DNA of 64,000 nt from Petunia secreta (taxonomy: Eukaryota > Streptophyta > Magnoliopsida > Solanales > Solanaceae), in contig JARKIP010000010.1 of the NCBI GenBank assembly GCA_029990175.1, forward strand, positions 40,914,001 through 40,978,000. Direction: 5' to 3'. The number at the start of each line of letters is the position of its first letter. Positions within the stretch are counted from its first letter, which is position 1. The position numbers and the translations under genes were made by a program. Of this stretch, positions 1 to 10,526 are shown piece by piece. A model generated the notes under the pieces. It was given only the letters and a program-made list of their open reading frames with translations, had not been told where the DNA came from and ran no database searches.

Positions 1-372
1 TTGACCTCCTTCGTTGACCTCTTCATCAACGTTCCCGGCTTGTCTTCAGGCCATGGGAGTCGGTACTCTTTCACCTCGGGGATTGCCCAAGTTTCGTTGT
101 GGAAATTGGGGATTGCCCAAGATTTCTCTTCGAATAGCCTCACTCGTCAACTGATGTTTTCGAACAAGCTCAGCATACAGCTCAGGTTTCATCGGAGTGG
201 AGTCGATAGTTCCAGCGCCGGACCCATTCAAGGCCACGGACGCACTCCTTTGCTCGAGTTGAGCTACTCGAGCACTCACTCCTCTTACTTCGGCACCGAT
301 GCCTGCCATGATATCGGCTAATGACACTTCGGGCTTCTCAATGCCTTTGCCATCGCCTCCATTCCCAGCAAT
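1..372 (-). pseudogene. gag-like N-terminal fragment, start codon apparently lost
   Basis: The minus-strand frame reads for about 115 codons through a low-complexity N-terminus, then a helical stretch (ADIMAGIGAEVRGVSARVAQ) and a tail rich in Arg and Pro. It has an in-frame TGA near 46-48. The position where the intact gypsy element has ATG (after GTAC) here reads ATT at 370-372, so the initiator looks mutated; the next ATG lies a few codons inside. A short repeat of GGGATTGCCCAAG (79-121) duplicates about ten codons. No gag core or zinc knuckle is visible before the window ends. I infer gag from its position between PBS and the rest of the element, not from a recognised domain. Confidence 0.4.
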
Positions 373-1559
373 GGTACCTGCACAAATCAAAAACCAAATA
401 AAATGTTAAGGTTAGAAATCACCTCACACACTCCCTCACCTTTGATGGGTGGCACTCGGGTCCACTCAATTTATAGGTTCAGTTTCGGTCACTCAAGAAC
501 TTGTAGCCAATGGCTTCCTCAGTTGATCAACTTCTCTCAGTTCCTTCAAATTTGACAAGTTACAATGTCTCCTTCGAGATGAGTGAATTGATACGACTCG
601 ATGGAACGAACGCTATTTACTCTGCGCTTCGGAAGTTAGAATTTTCTATGAAATTTGGACTTCGGACTCCCACGCACGAGTTCCTATAAGCTCAAATGAG
701 TTAGTACGACCTCGAGTAGGAAGAATTACTCTAGAGATCCACTAACTAGATTTATCGAACTCAAGAAAATGTGAAAACCTAGGAGAATCTACCCTTCGAT
801 CCCTCTTCGAAATCCCTTTCGATCACACCAGCTCTTGCCCGTACAAGAGTGGTCCCTCCTTGGTACGGATAGGGTTTTACCTTATCCAATTCCCTTTTCT
901 AGCCGACAACTTTTCACCTGGGGTTTTGATCTTTACACTTTACCCCTTTCTTCTTCAATGGAACCATGAAGACTTTGCTCCGGCGTACGGACACTTAACT
1001 TCGTTCACTGACCAAGATTTTTCAACAGAATTTGGGTTGCTTCTTTCAACTCCGGTAACATCAACAACGGAGGAATTTTGTTCAAAGTTCTTTGAGCTAA
1101 GATTCAGCTCCTCGTGTTCGTACACTGTTACAATAGTAACAATTTTCCGGTCTACGGACACGGTTCAAGTCATAGAACTTCGAAAATTTAAGCACAAACA
1201 CACCCAAATCAATCAAGAACCACCAGCCTCCATCGGTAATAATCAAATCATGCTGGTGTTCGAAAACAGTCACCACTAAGCTCCAACAGTCCAAAATTTT
1301 GTCGAGAAACCCTAGTCACAAACGTTGTACGTCAGGTGCTCAAATCAATCCTTGGACAGTGGTGAACACAAATCAATGGTTGTTTGAATCAAACAACCAA
1401 CTTATCAACCAAAATTTTTGAATTTTTCTTTTCTACTTTTTTTTTTTTTTTTGTAAACACCACAGCAACAACAAACAACAACAAGGAAGAAAGCTGAAAC
1501 TGGAGACACAAGCACGAATATAAGGAACAGTATTTGAGGTTGTAAGAACAAGCTCAAAA
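373..1559 (-). other. retrotransposon leader, no gene
   Basis: Untranslated leader between the PBS and the gag-like frame. It holds a T-rich tract (1434-1452) and short spurious frames on both strands. On the minus strand a pyrimidine-rich run followed by TGCAG just before 373 looks like a 3' splice acceptor, so a leader intron is possible. Confidence 0.4.
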
Positions 1560-1575
1560 CTTGCTCTGATACCAA
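1560..1575 (-). promoter_or_regulatory. primer-binding site (initiator Met tRNA)
   Basis: On the minus strand the sequence reads TTGGTATCAGAGCAAG. It contains TGGTATCAGAGC, the standard plant complement to the 3' end of initiator Met tRNA, and lies two bases downstream of the LTR end CACCA. Confidence 0.85.
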
Positions 1576-1577
1576 GA

Positions 1578-2825
1578 TGGTGCAAGCAAACCCGAGGGAA
1601 AGCTAGGCACGATGAAAACGCGGAAGAACAACAGAAAAGTAAAGATAGAAGCAAGACAAATCTTGCTTCGATTCCAAGAACGGCGACAAACTAGTCTCGG
1701 GCTCGATGAATTCGGAGTGAAAGAATCACCTATACTATGCAACAATACTCAAGAAAGACAACGCTTCTTGCAAATTGAATGACCAAGAAGAAAATGTTCA
1801 AACGACTCACATCGATTGACACAAGTTCTTTAAAATCCCACGTCGGGGTTCGGCTCAATCGGAGACACTTTCAATAGCAACAGCTATGTTCAATATTCAA
1901 CAAAAACTATCCTACAAATGAAATGTAATCGAGTATTTATAGGCTACGCTAAGATAAAACAGTAAATGGTCACAGGCGAACAATAGGAGTAAACCACGCA
2001 AGCCATCTAATGAGAGTTCGGTTACTCCTTCAACCGAACACTTAACTTCGAACACTTGAGCTCGAGTTCCTTCACTTCGGTGCTCGGTTTCTCAGCTCTA
2101 CTTGACATCGATCGCTCTTCCTTCGCTTATTTGCTTTTACTTCGGCGTCGATGTTGAGTGTTCGGGCGGGGTTCGACCACTCCCTCCTTCGAGCTCAGGC
2201 TTGTAGATAACGCCTTCGGTTCTTGAGCTCGGGTACTCAGCTTCGGAGTGGTTGCTTTCCTTCGGCCAAGCCAAGTGAATATGGACATCGTGTAGCAGCT
2301 TGGCTTGGCTTTGTGTCATTGGCCTCGGTGGATCGAACACTTGATCAGCACGTGTTCGGGCTGCAGCAAAAATTCTGCCAAAATTTGTACTCATCGTTAA
2401 TATTAGAATTTCGTCTTTATTGTTCATCAATTTTTTCAATTTCATTGCTTTATTTTAACACTGATACTTAACATTGCTTGTAAACCCGTTTCAAATTCGA
2501 TTTGTTGTCCGAACTGATTTAGGCCAATACAATCATAGCTTTAATAAGCTCATATAAAACACAATTAGATGTAAATGAAATAAGCACATGTAGGTGAATA
2601 GATATATAAACACGCACACACACATAATCATAGTTGTTGTTACGCATGCTTAAAGAAGGGATTAGTAATAGGGAAGGTACTTTAACAATGCGAATAATAA
2701 AGAATACCAAAAAGTTATAATAACACTTAAAAAGAAAAAGAAACTATATTAATCCCTTTTAAAATTTAAATATAAGCCAGAAAAAGATGAAACAGGTTTG
2801 GGAGGGATAAAATTCGGTGTCAACG
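1578..2825 (-). repeat. 5' LTR of the left gypsy-like element
   Basis: On the minus strand the LTR begins at about 2825 with a TTGACACCGAATTTTATCCC motif and ends in TTGCACCA at 1578, right before the PBS. Length is about 1.25 kb. A TATAAATA box lies inside. The outer boundary is approximate because the usual TGTTGACACC start is CGTTGACACC here (TG to CG), and the second LTR is not in the window for comparison. Confidence 0.55.
1934..1941 (-). promoter_or_regulatory. LTR TATA box
   Basis: The minus strand reads TATAAATA about 360 bp before the LTR end at 1578. This is a plausible U3/R position for the retrotransposon promoter. Confidence 0.45.
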
Positions 2826-3626
2826 GTGACACGGCTTTACAATTATATGATCTTGCCATATTAACTCGAGAATTTGAAGAGTTTTTAGGGTCTTGTAGTT
2901 GTCCTTCTTAAAAGCTATTAGTACACCAAGATCTTAATTTTGATCTGCCAATGGTTCATGACAAGGTTTATCTAAGGAACCCAAAAGGCCACGACATATA
3001 TAATATTTAATTGAAAAAATTACACCTTATTTTATTGTAAGGGACTGTTTTAAAACATATATCAATATTTTATAATTTTACCAAACATAATAATATTTTG
3101 GACAATGCTACCAAACAAAGCAAAGAAAAAAATCCTAATTCTCTTGTCTCTTGTCTCTTCTCTCTTCCCTCCTCTATCTTCTTTCTCCCCCACCCATTGT
3201 TCCTCTGGCCGCCATCCCTCCCCCCCTTCGCTGTCGCCGACAATCTCGCGTACCATATCACCATCGGCATCCTATCCCCATCGTTGGTACCTATCACTGC
3301 TCCCCTTTCTATTTTTGTTGCTGGCGGCTGCTAGTTGCTATTGTGGTCCACGATGGAGCTCCCGGAGCTCCATCGCCCAACCTTGATGTTACTGAAACAG
3401 ATCTGGTCGATGCTCCCCCCTCCCCCCCTGCTCATCGATGCTGCTTCTATTTCAGCGCGGGTGTTACTTTTTTTTTTTGTTGCTTTTTAGATATTTTCCA
3501 GTAATTATACGTCGGATCTATAATTTATGGTTGTTTATCCATTTTATAAATAATTTATGTCGTATGTATGAACGTATATACATTGTACAAACATTTGACA
3601 TACAAAGTACCACTATCAGAAAATTG

Positions 3627-4345
3627 TGATTCATATGGGGATTTTATCTGGGGATATTTCTCATAAGGTAATTCTTGCAGATTTTCCTGTAAAAATTTAA
3701 AACAATCCTTAACCTAGTATATTTACCTGCGGATACAAATTTTACAAGAAAATCCCCCGGTATATTCGGCACCATTTAGCGCTAAAATATTACTTGGGGG
3801 TTTATCTAGGATACGTACGCAAGTGAGATATCTGCAAGTAAATCCCCACGTCTATGAATGAGAAACTAAAAAAAATATATCTACTTAGCAAATTCCAAGT
3901 AAATCCATCGGTAACTTTACCTGGGGATTCTTCTTGGGATATTTGATATGACTTTACCTGCGTGTTAGTTTACATGGAAATTTACATAGAGATTTGTTAC
4001 TTGCAGATTTACTTGCAGAAAGTTTCATGTAAATTTTGATGGAAATTTATTTACCTGAGAATTTACCTTAAAGTATTTTTACATGCAAATTTAGATGATT
4101 ATTTCTTACGAATTTATCTGCAGATGATTTCATGCAAATTACATAGGGATTTGTTTACCTAAGAATATGGGAATTTATTACATATGGATTTACCTGCAAA
4201 TTTTAATGGGGATTTGTTCACCTTATGGTTTACCTAAGGATTTGTTACATGGGATTCATTTGTGAAGTATCTCTTGTGAAGATTTGTAACTTTGATGGGG
4301 AATTGTTTACTTGGAAACTTATATGGAGATTTGTCAATGTGCCAC
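3627..4345. repeat. left subterminal repeat block of the CACTA-like element
   Basis: Dozens of degenerate copies of a roughly 20-base theme (GGGATTTRTTTACCTGCAGATTT and variants) follow each other in mixed spacing. The same vocabulary recurs, inverted, at 13100-13576. Confidence 0.65.
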
Positions 4346-4728
4346 TATGTCCTAGTTTAGTCGAGTCTAACTAACTTTTATACCATATCAAACAAAGTTG
4401 AATATGAATTATGTTCAACCGAGCTTAGCTACCATTTGACTGAGTTGATGAGTCCGGGAAGCTTTTTTATATACAATATCTATAGTTGTTTCAATTTATT
4501 GATATGTTAAATTTAAAATAAGAATTAAAAGAGAATTCAATTTCAATTTCAGCTTGTGATAATATCTAAACAAAGTATCATAAAAAAGAGTTTTAGATAT
4601 TGAATCAAGAATAACCCAAGAATAAAAGTGTTGAAATAGTACTCATCTTAAATTTATTGATTAAGAAAAATAATTAGAACAAATGAATTAATAATTTATT
4701 ATAGAAGTGCTGCTAAAATTTGTTAAAT

Positions 4729-4826
<98 letters not shown>

Positions 4827-5492
4827 ATTTAACAAATTTTAGCAGCAGTTCTATAATAAATTATTTTGTATATTTAACTAATAAAATAAAAAATTGCACA
4901 AAATAAAAATAATAATAATAATATTCATTCACGTTACAATTTTTACCATTTTAATAATTTCAAATTCTTAAATTAAAATTATTAGTTTTATTTTTCAACA
5001 AGATAGTTAGCATAAGCTACATTATGGTCGAGTAGATGAGATTTTAATATAAATTAACCAACTGTTAAATATTGCATTACTATTTTTAAAGTTAATAATG
5101 TAATGAAAATAAAAAAGTTACACGACCAAGCGAGCTCGAGCCAGCTTTGTTGAGTACGAATTTATTGAACTGAGCTGAGTAGAATCGAGTCGGTTAAGTC
5201 GAGCAAAATTTGAGCACAGTCTTTTGCTAAATGAGTCGAGTCGATTAGAGTTATGTACTCCATTAACTAGTAAGAGGTTTAAAAATATTTTAATTTTACA
5301 ATTTTTTTCATGTTGATATTCTTTTAAATTTTTATTATTAAAGACATTTTTCATATTCTTTTAGTTTTCGTTAATTTTACTTTCATGAAAGAAAAAGTAA
5401 CAAAGAACTATCATCTTTTTGCGCAAATTGAACACTTTTGGGCATGTCTTAATTTGCTAAGCACTTTTTCTATGGTTTTGAATTTTTAGCAC
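4346..5492. other. AT-rich interior of the CACTA-like element, no gene
   Basis: No coding frame with a recognisable product is present. The stretch holds the TA hairpin element (4691-4864) and two short blocks with repeated GAGTCGAG/TCGAG-type motifs (about 4363-4460 and 5125-5250) that resemble each other. Confidence 0.5.
4691..4864. repeat. hairpin element: inverted arms around a (TA)n core
   Basis: A 42-base left arm (ATAATTTATTATAGAAGTGC continuing to CAAATA) is repeated inverted on the right with one mismatch (GTGC versus CTGC), ending at 4864. Between the arms lies an uninterrupted TA array, about 4733-4822. Because (TA)n is itself self-complementary, the whole 174 bp can fold into one near-perfect hairpin. 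It could be a foldback MITE whose loop is a microsatellite, or a microsatellite expanded inside a MITE. Confidence 0.75.
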
Positions 5493-5504
5493 TTTTAAAG
5501 ATAT
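5493..5504. repeat. left target site duplication of the LINE
   Basis: TTTTAAAGATAT, repeated exactly at 10515-10526 on the other side of the LINE. Confidence 0.7.
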
Positions 5505-5689
5505 ATTTTTTTCTGGTAATTAAAGAATTTTATTAATCACCAATGGAGAATTACAAATCAGGAGCATGTACAACTCATACAACTACCTTAAATCTACATC
5601 ATCTTTCCACTACTACACTGGACTAATCTAAGCTAAAACTAAAACAAAATTACAAATTAAAGTTATATTGATGCAGCTTTAATCTAAGT

Positions 5690-8600
5690 CCCTTCTCAGC
5701 TTTAACACAATAAGTGTAGGCTATCTCCCTTGCTAGATAAGCTTGTTGTTTCTGCTTTCCTTCAAAGATTCCGTTATTTCTTTAACACCAAACTGCGTAG
5801 AGAAATTCTGTATATACCATTTTGGCAATTTGCGCAGCCTGAGTTCTTCCCTTACACATTTTCTGGATTAGCTCTTGATGTTGTTTCCATGTTGTAACCT
5901 GCTTAACTGGTTTTCAATCCAAGTCTGATAGCTTTTTCCACTGTCCCTTTGCATACTGGCACTCCATAAACAAGTGATCTCTAGTTTCATGTGCATTGTT
6001 GCATATTACACATGTAGATCCAATTATAACTCCCTATTTTCTCAATCTATCCCTAGTAAGTAACCTGCCTTGAATTTGCAACCACAGTATGAACCTTGCT
6101 TTTGGTCGAGCTTGATTCTGATACATCATTACCTTCCAGATCACTTTTGGCATGTATCCTTGTATTTTCTTATATATATTGCTGATCATGCTACCTCTTG
6201 TTATAGTATTGCCCTGGACAAGGTTTAGTTGGAAACTAACTGCTAGAATTTTTCAAACCATCTAGCTGCACTGATGTGGAATGGTTATTTCTTCCACTCT
6301 TATCCCTTTGATGTAATATGTATGAATCCATCTTATCCATAATTTATCAGCTTTGTTGATCATGTCCCAACAAGTTTTGATGATGGCCGCCTTGTTCTAA
6401 ATCTTCAAATTAATCAAGCTATAGCCACCACCCGAGAAAGGCAAACACATTCTACTCCAAGCTACCAGTGCTTTTCTTGTGATCTCATTGGTGCCACTCC
6501 AGATATAACTTCTACATTAAGCCTCAATTAACTTCATCACCATTGCAGGTAGGACAAAAAGTTAGGCCCAATAGGATTGGACACCAAAGATGACAGATTT
6601 GACCAATTAGATTCTTCCAGTATATGACCGTTTTTTTGTAGTCCATGATGATATCTTGCCCACAATGGTGCTAATGAGGGGCTGCCATTGAGCTCTTTTC
6701 AATTTTCTTGTATCCAGAGAAATACCTAGGTATTTAAAGGGCAGCTCACCCTTTGCGTACCCTAGGTAGTCCAGTACTCTTTGCATCGCTTCTTCCTTAG
6801 TACATCCAAAGTAAACTGAACTTTTTGCTAAGTTGGCTTGCAACCAGGAAGCCTTAGAGAAGTGTTTGAATTCTTCATGGAGGAGCTTGACTGCTGTAAG
6901 CTCACCCTTTGCAAATAGCAATAAGTCGTCAGCAAAACTAAGGTGAGTTACCTTAAGTTTTGCACATCTTGGGTGGTATTTGAAGCTTGGCACCTCCTTC
7001 AGCTTATCCAGTCTTGTACTTAGAACTCTATTGCTATAGCAAAAAGGGAGAGTGATATAGGATTCCCTTGTCTTAAACCTCTGGCAGCCTTGAAAGGTTT
7101 TGTATAATCTCCATTTACAGATATTGTTTTGGTAACAGTCTCCACACAGGCAAAAATCCAAGTAATGAATTTTTGCAGGGAAGCCTAGACCTATCTTTAC
7201 CTGTTCCGGATATTTCCACGTGACTGAATCGTAAGCTATTTGGAGATCTATCTTAAGCATGATCCTAGGTGATAGGTGTTTTCTTGAGTAGGCTCTAACC
7301 AGTTCATGTGCAAGAATAATGTTATCTGCTATTTTCCCCCCAGTACAAACCCTGACAGTGCTTCATTGATAATGGTAGGCATGATCTGTTGCATTCTAGC
7401 TACCAAGACTTTAGATATAATTTTGTACAACACAGTACAACAAACAATTGTTCGGTACTCATTTACTGTATTAGGCTTTACTGTTTTAGGGATCAAAGTA
7501 ATAGCAGTGCAATTCACTGGTGTATACATCCTGCCAGTGCTGAAGAACTCCTTAACTGCTGCATATATGTCATCCTTTATAATGGGCCAAGCTCTTTAAA
7601 AAAAGAGTGCATTATACCAATCAATTCTAGGAGCCTTGTCATCTCTTATACCCAATAAACCTTTGTAAATATCCTATTCTGACCATCATTCATAATCACC
7701 CTATCTATAGCTGGAAGAACACTTGCGGATGATCCCATTAATGATTGATAAAATTGAATTATTTCAGCCTTAATGTCTTTCAGGGCTGTCAACTTCTGAC
7801 CATATGAATCTGTTAATTCAGTAATGTTCTTCCTCTGATCTCTCTCCTTCACTACAACCGAGAAATATTTGTTATTGGCATCCCCCAGGCTAATCCAAGA
7901 TGCTCTTAATTTCTGTTGCAACACACTTTCTTCTATCATGCTCCATTTCTCTAGCTGCATTCTCCTTATCTCTTGATCAGCTAAGTTATCAAAATATTGC
8001 AGCTGCATTTATTGCTGAATCTGTTCCAACTCAAGCCTTCCCTGAGTTATTTTCTTATCAACTCGATAGAACTCATCTTTGTTCAGGGTCTTGAAAGGTC
8101 CCTTCATCTTTATTAGGTTCAGCCAAACATGTTTCATGAAGTTCCTATCCCTTTGATTAACCCAACTGTTTTCCACTATGCTCAGAAACTGTGAGTGCTC
8201 TGCCCATATATTAAAGAATCTAAATGGAGCTGCAATTTTTTTGGTCTGAGTATTCACTTTAATAAACATTGGTGCATGATCAGAGATATTAGGCAGCTGG
8301 TATTCATTGATCAAACTATTATATTGTGTCATCCATGCATCATTTCCCAAAGCTCTGTCAATTCTACTGTACGCCCTTGCACTCCCTATTTGATTATTAG
8401 TCAAGGTGTAATAATCCACTGTCCAAACCACTTCAGTAAGTTCTAGTTTCTGTACAAATTCATAGATATCTTAAATCTCAGCCTTTCTATCCTGGAAATC
8501 CATCATTATATTGAAGTCTCCCCAAATTATCCAAGCTTGAGATGCTTGAGGAGCAGTTGTGTCCGTCTGGGACCATAGGCATCTTCTTTGTTCCATAGTA

Positions 8601-8836
8601 TCGTGACCACAGACAACTTTCATCAAGCACTCAATATTGTTCACCTTTCCTTTCACAGAACAAGTAATAAATTGCACATTTTTAACCACAAAATGAATGG
8701 TATAAAATTCTTCATCCCATAGCAACCATATCTTTTTAGCATGACCGTAATTACATTCTAGGTCCACCCAGGGAAAATTCTCTTTGCTATTGCTTCTGCT
8801 TTCCACTTCTTGACTCTTGTTTCTACTAATCCACAC
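5690..8836 (-). pseudogene. LINE ORF2 (endonuclease-reverse transcriptase) pseudogene
   Basis: Reading from 8836 leftward, the fragment 8836-8471 ends in the endonuclease motif WGDFN, and 8431-8009 holds the later endonuclease motif SDHAP, so the apurinic-type endonuclease is nearly complete. The 8008-7646 segment is the usual linker. Reverse transcriptase begins near 7529 (ITLIPKTVKPNTVNEYR) and continues at 7260 with motif A KIDLQIAYDS and motif C FADDLLLF (about 6925-6930). Further left, stop-ridden frames still show a C-terminal zinc-binding-type region (CVICNNAHETRDHLFMEC). At least five frame breaks separate these pieces. In life ORF2 nicks the target and copies the RNA at the nick. Confidence 0.85.
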
Positions 8837-8924
8837 AACTTTATTTTATTCTCTTTGAGGTAATAAGATATTTCCTTTTGCTTATACCTCTTATTGATAC
8901 CCATCACATTCTATACTAACCAAT

Positions 8925-10453
8925 TTATTGTTTTTGTTGTAAACCACCCCCTTGATCAGGAGGGTCTAGTTTATTTCTCTCATTTGCATTACTAGTAAAA
9001 GCTTCAAATCCATTCTTCAGGGATAGTGCAGCAGCTTCCATATAGCTTTTAGCTCTGCCTGATGGACTTTGGGTTAGCTCTCCATTGCCCATCTGTGCAG
9101 CATTCACCAATGATTGGTTTGTCTGTGTGTCAGACTACTGATCCTGCTTTGGTTCTGCAACAACTTATTGTGTGGCTTGTTCTTTGGCCTGCACAGTATC
9201 CCCAACTACAGCTGCTACAATTTTAGGTTGCCATTGCTCAACTGGTTTGGCTTGTCTTTGTACTTGTTGCGGTTGTTCCATGTTCCTTCTCCTTCTCCTC
9301 GCCTTTCTTCTTGTTTGTACACCTCTTGCTTAGAGAAATCATGCTCTATTTTCAAACATCTTACACGAAATTCAGGAGCCCACTCATATTCCACCCTCAG
9401 GTTGAATTCCCTTCCTGATGGATATATCACTTTCATCTCAGTTATCAATAGTCTGGTAATATCTACCTCTATTAGCATCCTAGCGTAGGATATCCTAGTT
9501 TGCTGTGAGGCGCACAGATCATCGAATATAGGAACTCCCGCTACACTTGTTGTCCTGCGTAGGGAGTTACATCCCCAATAGTTCATGAAGAGTTTAGGGA
9601 ATTTCACCCACAAAGGTATTTCAGTCAAGAATTCTGAATTCAGTTCGAAGTCTACGCCCATTTTTTCATGATCAAGGATTTGTTATTGATACTGTAAGGC
9701 CCGGAATAAAGGACTTCACTAAGATCATCCCTAGTCTGGAACTTAACTATATAATAGCCATCCTCATGTAAGTATATATCAGGTTTTGGAGTAGTTATCC
9801 AATTTTGACTAATGTATCTGCACATGGCATTATACCCCGGCAATTCTCCAACTACATAAACAATCATCGCATTCCTCCATTTTTTCTTTTCTAATTCTAC
9901 TTCAGAGTGCTCCAATTGAACTACTACATTACCATTTACCAAAGTAGGAGTGATATAGCTCAAAGTCATTCCATTAGCTTGCATTCTGTTACCTGAGAAC
10001 AGTACATCCCATGAGGTAGATGGATTTTCTTACCCTTCAGCTTGTTGCTCTCCACCTCTTTGTCATAATCTGCTTCCGGAGAGGCCGGTACCTGTTCGGA
10101 AGTCATTTGATTGCCACTGTATCCTCCACTCTGCTCTTGATTCATTTGCCCCAATTGCTCATTGCTCAGATTATTAAACCCTAGGCCATCTGGTTCACGA
10201 GTCGTTTTCCACTATTGGACCTATCAGTCTGGGAATTTCTCATATGTAGCTTCTTTACTGCTCCGGTACAGGCGTGGCCACTATTACTGTTGGTAGTGAC
10301 CGGATTCAAATTAGTCTCAGGGGTAGTAGTAATCAGCTCCGATTCTCCATGGTTTGGACTCGCCGATGGGACTCTTGAGCTAATAGAACTACCTACAGTT
10401 ACTATCAGAATTTTTTTTAATAGTCCTCTATGCTTAGTTTTCGCTCCAGTCAT
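8925..10453 (-). pseudogene. LINE ORF1 (DUF4283-like RNA-binding protein) pseudogene
   Basis: The likely start is the ATG at 10453 (MTGAKTKHRG), about 60 bp inside the inferred 5' end of the element. After a Ser/Thr/Asn-rich N-terminus (10453-10181) and a Gln/Gly-rich stretch (10154-9966), the fragment 9984-9652 followed by 9661-9215 matches the DUF4283-type nucleic-acid-binding domain of plant L1 ORF1 proteins (VVGELPGYNAMCRYI, then LTEIPLWVKFPKLFMNYWG and ARMLIEVDIT). A C-terminal remnant lies at 9110-8925. Frameshifts near 10190, 9970 and 9655 break the frame. The usual role is binding the element RNA in the ribonucleoprotein. Confidence 0.75.
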
Positions 10454-10514
10454 AGCGGCTCACAAACGGCGGATGTTGTGCTAACCTACGCTGCCATCAT
10501 GAGAGAGATTTTTT

Positions 10515-10526
10515 TTTTAAAGATAT
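10515..10526. repeat. right target site duplication of the LINE
   Basis: TTTTAAAGATAT, identical to 5493-5504. Confidence 0.7.

Larger units (their letters stand above)
1..2825 (-). mobile_element. 5' part of a Ty3/gypsy-like LTR retrotransposon, cut by the window edge
   Basis: Read on the minus strand the order is LTR, initiator-Met PBS, a 1.2-kb leader and the start of a gag-like frame that runs off the window at position 1. The upstream context of the gag frame (TGCAG then GTACC) closely matches that of the intact gypsy element at 22705 (TGTAG then GTACA), which suggests a related element type. Polymerase, the 3' LTR and the second target duplication lie outside the window, so family and age cannot be judged. 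The gypsy rather than copia assignment is inference from leader and gag-start organisation. Confidence 0.6.
5505..10514 (-). mobile_element. L1-type LINE, near full length, decayed
   Basis: On the minus strand the element starts near 10510 (TCTCTCTCATGATGGCAGCG), has an ORF1 region, an ORF2 with endonuclease, reverse transcriptase and a C-terminal Cys/His region, and ends in a short A-tail (T-run at 5506-5512 on plus). It is flanked by an exact 12-bp repeat, TTTTAAAGATAT. At about 5.0 kb it is close to full length for a plant L1 element and is not 5'-truncated, which is uncommon for LINE copies. Multiple stops and frameshifts show it is inactive. It is inserted in the CACTA-like element. Confidence 0.85.

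Noticed and set aside
3098..3504. Overlapping plus-strand frames in the pyrimidine-rich block
   Set aside because: Low-complexity Ser/Pro/Leu translations in three frames at once, inside a MULE; no domain.
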